64,000 bases of DNA from Heterotrichella gracilis. Taxonomy: Eukaryota > Sar > Xanthophyceae > Tribonematales > Xanthonemataceae. The translations under genes were made by a program, and so were the position numbers. Shown in pieces: positions 21,601 to 33,393 of this stretch (positions are counted from its first letter, which is position 1; every line of letters begins with the position of its first letter). The stretch lies in the NCBI GenBank assembly GCA_032358255.1, contig JAULBX010017081.1, forward strand, positions 25,519-89,518, in the 5' to 3' direction. A model generated the notes under the pieces. It had not been told where the DNA came from, searched no databases, and worked only from the letters and a program-made list of their open reading frames with translations.

Positions 21601-24600
21601 CTGCCACGCGGTCACCAGGGAACGCAGGCTGTTGATGCCATGTGCATTTGGTCAGGGTCATGACGCCGGTTTATATTATGTTGAATCTCAAAATCCTACC
21701 AAGATATGCACAGCAACCCGTGTAGCCCTGTGCGCACCGCGCATCACAGGTCCATTGCCTACAGTCCCCCTCTCTGCAACAATCGCAAACCACTTGCAAG
21801 CCAACACCGGCTGTCCAATATGAGGAAGAAAATAACCAACAAGAAAAGTTAAATCTACACAATGGTTAAAATTATACTACATCTCTAAAACAAACGCGAC
21901 TGATATAGACTCAGACAAGTCCCCTTCATCCTCGTGAGGCCATTTTGGCCATATCCACCTCGTATTAGATGGTATTAGATGGTACTAAATGGCATTAAAT
22001 GGCCCATCCCCGCAGGTCCTCACCGCCAATGGATTCTCTAATAGTTGTTTTAGTAATGAAGTCCATTAAGATGTGATTTCATTTGCAAATGCAGGTGCTC
22101 ACAGCCAACGGATTCTCCTCCAAGATGCGCAGCCTGACGGACGCCACGGGCGCCTCCAACGCCATCGTGCGCCGCAAGCGGGAGGAGCGGGAGCGGCGCC
22201 TGGCTGCCGCCACTGGGCGCCTGGTCACTGCCTGGTTGCTGGCTGCCGCGTGCTTTGTGGGCCACATGTCTCACATGTGGGCGGGCATGCCCATGTGGCT
22301 GCACTGCATGGGCCACACGCCCGTCAGTGCGTCATTGTCCGCCATCGCGCTGCTAGGTGGGTGAGGGCGGGAATTTTGTGGCATTAGTCAATAAGAAAAT
22401 CCATTAATTTCGGTCACCGGCCGAGTAGGGATGGCCTGGTTGTAGTGTGCTTTGTGGACCATATGTCTCACATGTGGGCGGGTAAGCCCATGTGGCTGCA
22501 CTGCATGGGGCACACGCCGGTCAGCGCGTCTCTCTCCGCCATCACGCTTCTTAGTGGGTGGGTGCGGGCGGGATGTTTGTGACAAATATCAGGGAAATTC
22601 ATTAGTTGCGGCCACCGGTCGAGTAGAGATGGCCTGGTTGTAGTGTGTTTTGTGGGCCACGTGTCTCAACACTGCCACACACCCACCCCCCATCCCACAC
22701 CCCGCAGGCCCCGGCCGAGAAATCCTAACGGAGGGTTTCCAAGCCCTGCGCATGCGCCAACCAGACATGAACAGCCTGGTAGGCCTGGGCGCCACCGCTG
22801 CGTTTGGGGTATCGACGGTAGCTGCGTTGCTTCCCGGGCTGGGTTGGACCACCTTTTTCGAGGAGCCCGCCATGCTGCTAGGGTTTGTGCTGGTGGGGCG
22901 GGCGCTGGAGGAGCGGGCCAAGCTGCAGGCGTCGGCGGATATGGTGGCGCTGCAGGTAAGGTGGCCTTCAATGGTGTTTATGGGCCAGGGACATTTTCTT
23001 GGCCATTTGTTTCAGTACAGAATTTTAACTCTGCTGCAAGGAATTGTTTGTCGCACCTTGTAACCCATCCTTATGGTCTCGTCACCCTATGTTAGGGTAA
23101 TTATTGACACACTGTAAACCCTACCGTAGGGTCTCCTCCCCGCGCGCGCCCGCCTGCTGCTCAAGGACGAGGAATGGCGGGAGGTGCCCTCCGAGGCCAT
23201 CAGTCCCGGGGATTTGCTGGTGGTGCTGCCCGGGGACAGGATTCCTGTGGATGGCCTGGTGGTGAATGGGCGCAGCTCGGTGGATGAGTCGACACTCACT
23301 GGGGAGCCGCTCCCCGTCAACAAATTTGAAGGTGAGGTTGCCAAAAGGTTGAAAAAGGTGACCAATATAGAAATAGAAATAGAATAATAATGTGACCAGT
23401 ATATGTAGTATTGTGGATACCAGTCCCGGGGATTTGCTGGTGGTGCTGCCCGGGGATTTCTGTGGACGGCCTGGTGGTGAATGGGCGCAGCTCGGTGGAT
23501 GAGTCCACACTCACTGGAGAGCCGCTCCCTGTCAACAAATTCGAAGGTGAGGGCAGCAGAAGGGGCCACAAAGCTGACCAGGAATTGTTACATGGAATTC
23601 ATGGGTACCAGTGTGGGGGGTTTGCTGGTGGTCCTGAGGGATTGTATCATGTGCATGGCCTGGTGGTGGTTAGGGCCACCACCGTAATTACCCAAACCCC
23701 AAGCAACTCACCACAGAAACCCCACACAAAAACACCACAAAGACAATCCACTGACCTACAAATTCCCACGCCAGGCCACAAGGTAGCCGCAGGCAGCGTC
23801 AACTACGACGGCAGGCTCACCGTGCCGGCCGAAGCTGCGGGCAATGCCACCGCCATACCCTAATTCCTATATTGTCTTAATCCCTAAACCCTAAACCGCC
23901 ACCGCCATAGCCGACATTGTGCGCATAGTGGAACCACTTTGCCCCCTTGCAAATCACCACTGCAACTATACAAAAAACCCTACAAAAACCCTACACAAGC
24001 CAGTCCACTGACCCATAATCCCTCGCCAGGCCACAAGGTAGCCGCAGGCAGCGTCAACTACGACGGCAGGCTCACCGTGCGGGCCGAGGCAGCGGGCAAC
24101 GCCACCGCCATTGCAGACATTGTGCGCATGGTGGAGACCGCACAGGCCCGCACCGCGCCTGTGCAGCGGCTGGCGGATCAGATCGCGGGGCGGTTTGCAT
24201 ACGGTGTGATGGGGGTTTCGGGGGTCACGTTTGCGTTCTGGGCCACGATCGGGACCAAGCTTTTCCCTCAGGTGAGGGGCTGGGGGGGTTTTGAGGTGGT
24301 GGTGGGGGAAATGTGTGGAGGGGCGGATGAGCGGGATTGTTGTGGTGGTGTGTGGGATGTAGAGTGTGCAGCGGTTTGCTTGCCAGATCATTGAGCGGTT
24401 TGCATATGGCGTGATGGGGGTTTTGGGGGTGACGTCTGCATTCTGGGCAACCATTGGGACCAAGCTGTTCCCTCAGGTGCGGGACTGGGGCAGTTGAGCG
24501 TGTGATGGGGGAGTGGTGTGGAGTCTTGGGGTGGTGGTGGGGGGTGGGGGGTGTGGTCGCGCAGTAACGGGCGGCAGGATTGCGGGGCGACTTGCAGTGA

Positions 24601-27600
24601 GCATTGTAACTTTCAAGCAAACGGACAAAAGGATGTAGTGGAAAAAGAGTACAAACAGAAGAATGTTAGGGTTAAAACAAGCATTGTTTCATTATCATTT
24701 AAAGGAAGGAGCCATCAGGAGAAGTATACCATTAAACTATTATTTCCCTTGAGAGTAGTTGTCACTGAATAAGCCCATTCCCCGCAGGTGTTGAGTGCGG
24801 GCGCGGGCAGCGGCGCGGCGGTGTTGCTGGGCCTGCAGCTTGCATGTAACGTGCTGGTGGTGGCCTGCCCCTGCGCGCTGGGGCTTGCGGCACCCACTGC
24901 GGTACTGGTGGGAACTTCGGCGGCTGCGCGGAGGGGGCTGTTGATACGGTGAGAGGAAATGGGGAGGGGAGAGGTTGTTGTTCACCCAATGTTATTATAT
25001 CATGTTTATCATGATTTGGTTACGATTAGTTTCCACCCACCAGCCCAGGTGAGCTTGGAATGATGGGAAAAGCCAATGCAGAGAGCCATCATTACCCCGA
25101 GAAACCCAGACTGGCAAAGCCCCGTCCACACCCACTCATTGCCGAAGTCATATCCTCATGTGCTAATCCATCTCATTTGCAGAATCATCCCTTTCGATAA
25201 TTTCTCACATGGAGACACCATCGTGTGTGACAAGGCCAGCACCCTAAACCCTAACCCAGCCCCTAAACCCTTGCGTGGTTCCCACAGGGGCGGCGACATT
25301 CTTGAAACCACCTCCCACATCGACACCATCGTGTTTGACAAGACCGGCACGCTGACTGTGGGTCGGCCCTTGGTCACGCGGGTAGCACCCATTCAGGCAG
25401 ACATGAGCGAGCAGGATGTGCTGATGGTGGCTGCGGCGGTGGAGCGCCAGACCACGCACCCCATTGCGCGGGCTATTGTGGCGGCTGCGGACAGCGCAGG
25501 TGGGCTTCTTTTTGGCTTTGGGAGAGGGGGATTGGCTTGCGGGAGTGCAGAGTTGAGGGTTTAGGGTATGACACGCGTGGCACCACTGCACTGTCTATTG
25601 TGGTGGCGCCGGGGAGCGCAGGTAGTGATGGGGCATGGGTGTGGGGGTGAAGGGGAAGTCAGGGAGTACAACGGGAGCCAGGCACCAGGGAAGGGGCTAA
25701 AGTACTCCGAATTAAACCTCTACATGTGCAAAAACAAATATAAACAGTTAGTATTAATTCAAAGGAAAGCGCCATCTCTTTGCCATAATCCCGACGCATT
25801 TGCAACTCTGTTTGCGCAGGCGGCCCCAGCCTGGCCATAGACCCCGACGAGGCCTTTCAACAGGAACCAGGCAGCGGAGTGCGCGCCAACGTGGGGCAGG
25901 TGGCGGTGGTGGTGGGTACTGCAGACTGGCTGCAGCGGCAGGGGGTGACCGGCACCCCCTCCACCCCCAACCAGGTGGACGCGCTACTGAAAACGCAGGG
26001 GGGGGGACGCAGGAGTGGGGGGTACAGCAGCGTGACGACGGTGTTTGTGGGGGTGGGGGGGCGGTGCGTGGGGGTGGTGGAGATGGCGGACGAGGTGCGG
26101 GAAGGGGCTGCGGAAACTGTGGCGGGGCTGAGGAAGGCTGGCGTGGAGGTGGTGATGCTGTCAGGTGCGAATATTATGCGATGGTGGTGGGGAGGAGGGG
26201 ACAGGAGAGGGGGGATGTTGTGGGGGTGGTAGTGGTGACTTGGGTGGCTTTTGTGTGAGGGTGTAGGGTATTTTTGGGGCAAGGCTGCTGCTATATATAA
26301 TCCCAACCCTGCACCTCGACCCCCATTTGCTGATAAACAAAATCCAAAAACCCTGGGTGGTGAAAGTCCTAAAACCTAACCCCTACACCCCACCCTCCAC
26401 AGGCGATCAGGAGTCTTCAGCCCACATGATCGCGGCCGCGGTGGGTATCGACCCCCACCGGGTTCTAGCCAATGTCAAGCCAGCGGGCAAGGCTACTGCT
26501 ATTTTACCCCAGACCCTATACCTCAACCCCCACCTGCTGCTAAACAAACGCCAACAACCCTGGTGGTCAAACCCTAAACCCTACACCCCCCCCCACAGGC
26601 GACCAGGAGTCTTCAGCCCACATGATCGCAGCCGCAGTGGGTATCGACCCCCACCGGGTGCTTGCCAATGTCAAGCCAGCAGGCAAGGCTGCGGCAGTGG
26701 CTGCGCTACAGGCGGAGGGGCGGAGGGTGGCCATGGTTGGCGATGGGGTGAACGACGCGGCTGCGCTGGCGCAGGCGGACGTGGGGGTGGCGATGGGGGG
26801 AGGCGTGGATGCAGCGAGCGAGGTGGCTGATATTGTGCTGCTGGGGGACAGGATTCCGCAGGTGGGTGGTGGTGGTGGGTGGTGGTGGTGGGTGGGGGGG
26901 TGGATGGTCGGGTGTGGTGGTGTACGGATTGGTGATGGGGGGTAGGGTGGTTGCGGCATGACAAGGTGGCGGATGTCGTGCTGCTGGGCGACAGGATTCT
27001 ACAGAGGTGGGTGGGATTGGGTGTTTGAATTTTGATAGCACTTAAACAGATAGGCAGGTGGGATTTATGTGGCAGGAGTGCTGGGAGTACGTGATATGGG
27101 CCTTTGCATACCCATGTACTACCAATTGTGAAAGCGCGTCTGGTTGCCAGGGCCTCCCGCCTCACCTGAACCCAAAACCCTTGCTTCCCCATCCATAGGT
27201 CCTGGATGTCACCCACATGTCCAAAGTCACCGTTGCCAAGACTTGGCAAAACCCTACAAAATACCCTCTCAATCCTCCCTTTCCACCCTCTTCATAGGTT
27301 CTAGATGCCATCCACATGTCCAAGGTAACATTTGCCAAGATCCGGCAAAACCTGATGTGGGCTTTCGCATACAACCTGGTGGGGATACCGCTGGCCGCCG
27401 GCGCCCTCCTCCCCAGCACCGGAATAGCGCTCACCCCCTCGATCTCGGGGGCTATGATGGGCATGTCATCGCTGGCTGTGATGGCAAACTCGCTGCTACT
27501 GCGGCTGGAGGGGGGCAAGGGGGATGCGATAATGGGGGGAGAGAAAAAGGTGAGGGAGGCGGGTGGTGGGGGGGAATGATGGTGTGGTGGTGTTTTGGGT

Positions 27601-27978
27601 GGGGAGTTGGGGGCTATGATGGGCATGTCACCACTGGCTGTGTTAGCAAGGTCCCTGCTGCATGCGGGGGTAATGGGGGTGCGCGAAGGGGGGGGGAAGT
27701 TGTACGTGGGGGGCTGTGAATTGGTGCAAGGGGACTAAACACCGCGTACTTGCAGTGCGCTCACATCACATGCAGAAAATGCGATTTTACAAATGTTGTG
27801 GCCATATCCTGTTATAGGGGGTGTTGAATGTGTTTCTCCCTTCTTGCAGAAGGACCCCCCCCAGCAGGGTGGGTACCGCCAGACAGTGGAGTACGACCTG
27901 GAGGCGCAACAGCCGCTCTTGCGCCAGCAGGCGCCACCTGGCGCGATGCCACAGGTGCTGCCGGCAGAGCAGCGCTGA
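18663..27978 (+). CDS. PAA1: P1B copper-transporting ATPase, chloroplast PAA type, 13 exons
   Basis: ATP-driven Cu(+) pump of the chloroplast envelope or thylakoid, feeding plastocyanin and other copper proteins. Exons: 18663-19167, 19545-19612, 20047-20163, 22095-22356, 22708-22955, 23130-23331, 24030-24271, 24788-24948, 25288-25499, 25820-26164, 26599-26861, 27298-27549, 27850-27978; phases all fit, 1001 aa. A Ser/Arg-rich transit-type N-terminus and a Gly-rich linker precede one metal-binding domain with GMKCGGC (about 169-175). Then come the actuator motif TGEP, the metal-site CPC (about 575-577) in [17 protein letters not shown] with phospho-Asp about 619, the HP locus [19 protein letters not shown] (about 835) and the Cu-type YN and MxxSS residues of the last helices. 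PAA1 and PAA2 cannot be separated by eye. Most introns hold decayed copies of the flanking exon edges; the model uses the only set that keeps frame. Confidence 0.96.
19650..19882 (+). pseudogene. Two relic copies of copper-ATPase exon 2 end
   Basis: Both repeat the GGAGGAGCAGA.. TGAAGCAG|GT end of exon 2 with its donor (about 19655-19705 and 19835-19882), each next to a CCCTAAA tract. Confidence 0.85.
20735..21085. repeat. Minisatellite in copper-ATPase intron 3
   Basis: About six to eight imperfect tandem units of about 34 bp built around CGGGGCATAGCATG and GCGTGGCTTG, within the largest intron (1.9 kb). It produces long spurious open frames on the other strand. A shorter run of four ATTAGATGGT-like units lies at about 21962-22003. 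Confidence 0.9.
22008..22046 (+). pseudogene. Relic copy of copper-ATPase exon 4 start
   Basis: CGCAG acceptor plus the LTANGFS-coding start of exon 4, about 80 bp upstream of the real exon. Confidence 0.8.
22425..22672 (+). pseudogene. Two relic copies of copper-ATPase exon 4 end
   Basis: The first (about 22425-22566) repeats the membrane segment [12 protein letters not shown] to the end of exon 4 with a GTGGGTG donor. The second (about 22610-22672) is shorter. They are fairly young, with only scattered substitutions. Confidence 0.85.
23417..23672 (+). pseudogene. Two relic copies of copper-ATPase exon 6
   Basis: The first copy (about 23417-23556) repeats most of exon 6 ([10 protein letters not shown] to [12 protein letters not shown], with a GTGAGG donor) and a small deletion after the PGD codons. 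A third, poorer copy is at about 23604-23672. Confidence 0.85.
23768..23945 (+). pseudogene. Relic copies of copper-ATPase exon 7 start
   Basis: About 95 nt including the CCAG acceptor and [15 protein letters not shown] codons, near-identical to the real exon 7, then a CCCTAAA tract. A second fragment (about 23895-23945) continues the exon ([11 protein letters not shown]). Confidence 0.85.
24372..24482 (+). pseudogene. Relic copy of copper-ATPase exon 7 end
   Basis: Repeats RFAYGVMG to KLFPQ and the donor, inside intron 7. Confidence 0.85.
25178..25245 (+). pseudogene. Relic copy of copper-ATPase exon 9 start
   Basis: Decayed copy of the [10 protein letters not shown] region with the phosphorylation codons altered (CDKAST). 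It is followed by a CCCTAAA tract and then the real acceptor. Confidence 0.8.
25567..25632 (+). pseudogene. Relic copy of copper-ATPase exon 9 end
   Basis: Short copy of the AIVAA..AG end of exon 9 with its AG|GT donor, after a TTTAGGG tract. Confidence 0.7.
26394..26505 (+). pseudogene. Relic copy of copper-ATPase exon 11 start
   Basis: About 105 nt, near-identical to the exon 11 start ([18 protein letters not shown]) with a CACAG acceptor. The flanking intron is copied as well, so the repeat unit here is about 190 bp. Confidence 0.9.
26953..27252 (+). pseudogene. Relic copies of exon 11 end and exon 12 start (copper ATPase)
   Basis: About 26953-27010 repeats [11 protein letters not shown] and a donor; about 27190-27252 repeats the exon 12 start ([10 protein letters not shown]) with a CATAG acceptor. 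Each lies on the side of the intron nearest to its parent exon. Confidence 0.85.
27596..27662 (+). pseudogene. Relic copy of copper-ATPase exon 12 part
   Basis: Repeats the [11 protein letters not shown] membrane segment with substitutions (GMSPLAV), inside the last intron. Confidence 0.8.
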
Positions 27979-29557
27979 TCCGCCTGGCCCTGGCCCGCCT
28001 GTACCTAATTCACCTGTGCCTGGGCTGACGCTGCCAGGGAGCGAGCTTTGCTGTGGGCAAGCAGGGCAATTTGGGGTTTAGGGTCTGGACTTTCAACACT
28101 CTAAACAGCCACTCATTGTCACTGTGGGCGCGCGGGCGTTGGGAAGTATGCTCTGCCTGTGGCTGGGAGCAGCTTTTGGATGGTTAGGGATTGGTTTTGC
28201 AAGGCCGGGTTCTGGGAAATGAGTGTGGTTTCCCGGCAGCGTTGGCCCAACCCCAGGAAGGGGCAGGAGGAATGGGGTGTGTGAAGCAACAATGCCGTCC
28301 GGACGGCCGCAGGTGTTCCGCCCAGCAAGCTTTTTTGGGTAGCTTGATGGGTATGGGTTGGATTATATTTGAAAGGGTGTGGTGAGAGGAGAGGTGGGCG
28401 TGGTATTGTGTATGGATGGCACTGTGTGCAATAACAGCCAGTGCTGTGAATCATTGTCCAATTTTCCCATTGACAGCCGCTTTCATGGGACCATCTCCAA
28501 TTCAATTGTGCACAGTTAACTGGCCACATCACATTGAGTGCACTGATGACATAGAATGCGGCAGTGGGCGCAGTGCAGGAATAAGTCCCATATTTTTCAG
28601 TGACACGCTGTTTTCGTGACACGCTGTTTTCGTTGCGTGTGGCACGATGTGTAAAGCGGTGGTTCACCGTTGTCCACTTCAGCTTGTTATGGAAAATTTT
28701 CATTGTATTGTTATGTACGCTTCTGTTAATGTAACAGTTATCTTGGGCACCAGTAAAATTGGTGATACAAAACATACGCAAGGTTGGTATTACTGATACT
28801 ATACCGGCAGTGACTTTTGACAGCATGTCACACATTGCGACACTATAATAATTGTTGCGCACAAACATCTTGGGTGATTCATCCAGGATGTGAAATTCAA
28901 TGTGCATAATATGCATAGAAGTTGCCCGGGCATGGCACGTATTTACAGAAATCATCGTTAGGCCGATGGGTATGACGGGCAAAATACAGAAGGTTCCAGA
29001 CTGGCATGCATGCATTTGCTGGTCACCGTGAAAACGTACGGCCCCGATTGGCAGGCTTGATCTCACAAGAGAAGGTTGCAAGTTTACTGATTTGAACAGT
29101 TGTTGAGAGTTCTCTTTCAACCTTTTCTGGTAAAATCAAACCTGCCTGTTGATGCCGTACGTTCGACATCCATGCACGCGCAAACTACGGTAACACCTTT
29201 ACCCTGCATGCAAGTGCACTGGCCCTTCCCCAAAAGCTCGACACCATGATTGCCGCGCGCAGCCCCATCGTCGGGTAGTGCCACATGCATGCATTGAGCG
29301 CGCGTGTGCGCTGATATAAATTTCTGAGATTGGACCAGGGGTACACTATTAGTAACCTGGACTAAAAGCATGCAAAATACTTGCGAGATATCCATGACGT
29401 GCTAATGGGAAGTGCTGTTCAAGAAGTGTTCTCAAGGGAGAGCTTTCCATCTCGGCAAGCTGTGCATCAGGGCAGGCATGAGGACCGTTCACTCACCAGG
29501 TCTGCATTACCTGGCAGCTTTTCCTGGAAATATGGGGGTCCCCTTATGCCACTGGCC
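27979..29557. other. Copper-ATPase 3' flank and intergenic DNA
   Basis: Includes the 3' UTR. A 333-aa open stretch on the minus strand (28119-29120) shows no family features and I do not call it. A dispersed repeat copy lies at 29151-29335. An imperfect inverted repeat of about 30 nt (29513-29542 with 29608-29640) spans the end of the next gene. Confidence 0.5.
29151..29335. repeat. Dispersed repeat, copy 1
   Basis: Shares GCCGTACGTTCGA, GCATGCA-rich, GTGCACTGGCCC and TGCGCTGA blocks in the same order with 39523-39735. Similarity is patchy. Both copies read a short common peptide end (VERTA.TG) on the minus strand, so they may derive from one old gene or element. Confidence 0.6.
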
Positions 29558-32083
29558 TTAGGGAGAGGTCAGCTTCACCCTGCAGGGCTCCACAAGCACC
29601 ACATTTGTGACCCCCATATTCCCCGCAAATACTGCCAGCTGATCCAGCCCTGGCGACTTCCCCTTCCCCCTGATTGGCAGCTTAACAATCCGCACGCCCG
29701 CCCTGATGCGCAGCTCGCCGCTCCTGCCCGAGAGGGGAACCCCTCCCTTGACCACAGCAGTGACAGTGAGGGGCTGCTTGCTGATGCTGATAGGGTCTAG
29801 ATCGCGGGCCGCCATCCAGTAGAACCCCCTCCAGTCCGCGCCCGATGTCCCGGCAAGGTGCGACAGCGTCCCGTCGCGGCGCAGGTGCACCTCCAGGGCG
29901 GTGTCCACGCCCACTGGCCCAAGAAAAGCCTGGCCCCGATCGGGCGCAGCCCAACACATGCTTGGAACCCCCGTGCCAGCAAAGCTGGGAATGCTGGTTG
30001 TGCCTGTCGTGGGCGCCTGCGGGGGAGCCTCCAGCGTGGGAATGGCGAACACATGCTTCAGGTGGCGGTGGCCGCAGGCCCTCTGTGTGATGGCCTCAAA
30101 TACCAGACCCTCTGGCTGGCGCTGCGGCTGATGAGGCTGATTAGGCTGATTGCAATCCATGGCCAGCTCGAGGTGCACAGCCCAGGAGTCCACCACGGCG
30201 CAGGTGCAGTTGAGCGCGTCTTGCTTGCAGCCGCTGCATTTCTCCTGAGACACCGGCTTGACTGTGCAGCTGATCCTGTGGAGCCTGATGCGCACCTGCA
30301 CCATACGTCCATCAGTCCACACACAGAGACAACAGTACCGTTGCATGTGTCAGGGAGTTTAAATGATGAAAATGATGTAATAGCTACATGCACGATAGAC
30401 ATTTGTTACAATGCATTTCATCTTTTGTACCCAAACCACGACCCATGGCGTTCCACAGGCAGTGATGGTGTCAGTCAACTGCAAGGTTAAGTTTCGATTT
30501 GCAACACGTACATTACCATGTGACTGCGCCAATCAGCGCTGTACCCGCTGTGAAAAATGCGCCACCCGCCTCAAAACACGCTGCCTACCTGTGTTCCTTG
30601 CACGCAACACACATCCAGTGTCGCCCCCCAATCCACCGTGCCTTGTACTGCTGTGGGTTGCATGGTGATACTCTCCGAGAGTTGCAGCAGGACAGGCTGT
30701 GTACCGGGGCCACGTGCAGGCTCCGAGACAAGCTCAAGCGGGGCAGGTTAGCACTCCTCCCCAGGTACCCCTGCACCACAGCAGGGGTGTGATTTTTGCA
30801 GAAACACTGTTGGCATGGCTAATGATTCCAAACCCTGGAAATTTTTTGAAACAGAACTCAAGATGGCCAAAATAACATCTTGAACATGCATTCAAGCAAC
30901 GTTTTGTCAGAGCAGCAGCAGCCTTGCAATGCAGCGCAAGCGGTCCTGAAATCCCTGCATGAGGCGATGATTGCAACCAGTTCAAATCGATGTGGGTTCT
31001 GATACAGGGTTTTGGGTAGCCACAGCATCACCCAGGCCCCTGCCCTGACCAGCGGTGCCCCCAGCGGGTTGCTGCTGCTCTGCTGCCTCAGCGGCAGCTC
31101 CCTCGGCAGCTGGACCAGAGCGCACCCTCCACCCTGCACCAGCAGGGTCCTAATTAAGCATGGGTGGAACTGGTGCTGGCTTTGTTGGCAGCAGGGTTTA
31201 GGGTTTTCTTCTGTTTAGTGCTTAGGGTTTGGGGTTTTATCACATAGAGGCAGGCACACCAGCCTATAAGTAAATATATAAATTTACATACACAATTGAG
31301 TAGTCAAGCTGCCTGTCCTTGAACAGGGCGCGTTGCTTAAGAAGAGGATTTCGTAAAGACAAGGGCATGGCCTTCCTGCCCACATTTCCCCTGTCACTCC
31401 AACTCAGTCACAGATGCGCACACACTTCAACCGCAGTGCCCACCACCTCACCCATGGGCGCGTAGTAGACCAGCTCGCCCCTGCCCACCACCTGCACAAG
31501 CCCTAGGGTATCCACCAAGTCTAGGAGCATTGGAAGCTGTTCCATAGAGGGTCGTGAGAAGGCGATGACGGGTGTCGCACCCTCCGCAGCACGTGTGGCA
31601 AGCTGCTGTTGTACCCAGCTACACATATCGTCTCGCCCTGTGTGCGGACACTGCAAGCGAGAACAATCAGTGGATTGACCATTGACACAACCCAGTGAAG
31701 GTGCGCCAAGGGATACCCATATGCAAAGTACACGTATTTGGCTTTGTTTTAGCACGGATACACCAAAACCGCCCAGTGCAAACTTAACACTGTTTTAGGG
31801 TTTAGGATTGGGGTTTCGGGCTTAGGATAACTCATGCACGTGCTCTGTGTTTGAACCAAGTAAATATGTCCCCTCAGGCCGAGTCAGGTTCGGTCAGGAT
31901 TTAAAAAGGGAAATGGGAAAAAGGGAAAAGTGTGCAGAGGGGAAGGCAGCCTTAGTTACCCTAGTGCAAAGATGCGTGATGAGCTTGTACGTACCGCGAT
32001 CAACTCATCATCATCGGCCTTTTGGTGCCCCTTTATCGCCAGCTCAGCAGCTGGCTCAGCAGCTGGCTCAGTCCCAGGTCCAG
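29558..32083 (-). CDS. Unknown protein, 5-exon model, 5' end not found
   Basis: Not recognised. Exons in gene order: 31995-32083, 31452-31650, 31032-31126, 30589-30732, 29558-30295, with compatible phases. The first exon is Glu/Ala-Pro rich and ends KADDDELIA before a GTACGT donor. The second holds CPHTGRDDMCSW and an amphipathic stretch (EQLPMLLDLVDTLGL). The fourth reads LQLSESITMQPT and WGATLDVCC. The long last exon has a Cys cluster (ISCTV, CSGCKQDALNCTC, MDC) and a beta-rich end (LTVTAVVKGG, IRAGVRIVKLPI). No signal peptide or membrane segment is seen, but the N-terminus is missing. The last two exons are the best supported. The boundary of the third and the acceptor of the first (GCGG where all relic copies have GCAG) are weak. 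It could be a secreted Cys-rich protein. Confidence 0.5.
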
Positions 32084-32315
32084 CCGCACGGATAGGGTTT
32101 AGCATGTAGGGTTTTAGCTGACCCAAGGTCCCGCTGCACAGATAGGGTTTAGCATTTAGGGTTTTAGCTGACCCAGGTCCAGCTGCACAAATAGGGTTTT
32201 GGATTTAAGACTTCAGCTGACCCAGGTCCAGCTGCACATGTAGAGATTAGCATTTAGGGTTTTAGCTGACCCAGGTCCAGCTGCACAAATAGGGTTTAGG
32301 ATTTAGGGTTTCACC
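32084..32315 (-). repeat. Four tandem copies of an exon edge with TTTAGGG tracts
   Basis: Tandem units of 50 to 60 bp, each an exon-start copy (gene sense GTGCAG|CTGGACCTGGGTCAG) plus a CCCTAAA tract, upstream in gene sense of the first exon of the unknown minus-strand gene. All four copies keep a better acceptor than the exon itself. Confidence 0.8.
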
Positions 32316-32779
32316 TTAGACCTGTGTCAGGTGCATACACAGTTGCAATGAGGTGTTCTGTAAGCAAGCCTGCCTCAAAACACAAGCGCAGCATACACCA
32401 ACCGCCAGCAGGAGAACGGTTAGGGTTTAGGGTTCAGGGTGGGCAAACCAGTGGGCATGCCGCAAGCAGGCAAGGTTGGGCCAGCACGCACTGGAGTTCA
32501 AATGCACTGTGATATTGCCGCAAGGTTACAGGAAGGGCAAAGTAGAGGATTTGGCATATGTGTGAGATACGTTGGACCTGAGGGTACTTGTACACAGTTG
32601 CACCTTGCCATGGTGGCAAGTTAGGCCCTGCTATCAGCTTTCAGGGCACTGGTCCCCTCAAACGAAGCAGTTGGCAACCAAAAACAAAGGTGGGCAGTGC
32701 AGGAGGGACTGTAGCAGCACTCTTGCAAGATTCATGTGACACGCAGCGCTGAAAACCACCTTGGCGAAATGAAGTTGGC

Positions 32780-33005
32780 AGCACTCCACGAGACAGGTTA
32801 CCATACACTGCTGTGTCGTGCCGATGCTCCTATCGTTCACCGCTCCGCTCTGCATCGGGAGGTTCCCAGGGGCAGTGGGGGTGTGAAGCGCATCGGACAT
32901 CACCCCACAGTCCATGGGAACCCTCCCCATACAAAGCGGAGAGGTGAATGCTAGGAGCTTTGGCACGACAGAGCGAGGTATGGTAACCTTACTGGTGAAG
33001 TCCCT
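32780..33005. ncRNA. Long imperfect hairpin (possible miRNA or siRNA precursor)
   Basis: Arms 32796-32870 and 32914-32988 are complementary at about 80 percent over 73 to 75 nt. The inner bases (GTGGGGGTG with CATCACCCCAC) close the loop, so almost all of 200 nt can fold as one stem. It contains no recognised coding sequence and has no TA or other target duplication that I can see. Strand cannot be told. Either a small-RNA precursor or a foldback element. Confidence 0.5.
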
Positions 33006-33393
33006 CACCCTCTGTCTTGAAGTCTGCAGGGTGGCGTGCCTGGGTGCTGCATTACCTTCCACTGGGTGATGGAGGGTGAGCAACGCAGCCAAAGTAAAGG
33101 TCGCCGTAAATTTGTGGGGAGGGGTTGACGTTGAAAGCAAAGGTACAACGCTCCGGGTTCACTTTTACAGGAACACTATGGAACAGCCGCTCTTAAAGCG
33201 AGTATCCATGGATACCCACTGCAGGCATGACGTCAATTTAACTGTCCAGCAGCTTCACAACAGTTGCCACTAAAAACCACTACCTCGACTTTGGAAACAA
33301 CGAGGACGGGCTCCGCCCTTGTAGACTTGTAGTGGGTTTTGACTGTAAGGTCGTCTAGACGTTTTTGTCCATATGCATGCAATGCATGCATGA
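33006..33393. other. Intergenic stretch, no gene recognised
   Basis: No conserved features. A minus-strand open frame (33233-33562) overlaps the start of duplicated block A; its middle part is shared with the second copy, which is frameshifted. Confidence 0.4.

Noticed and set aside
23772-23868. First [13 protein letters not shown] stretch as copper-ATPase exon 7
   Set aside because: It breaks off in a stop and a CCCTAAA tract after NATAIP; the copy at 24030 continues into the full domain.
28119-29120. 333-codon minus-strand frame behind the copper ATPase
   Set aside because: No motif, irregular composition, and it overlaps the 3' flank of a well-supported gene and a dispersed repeat.
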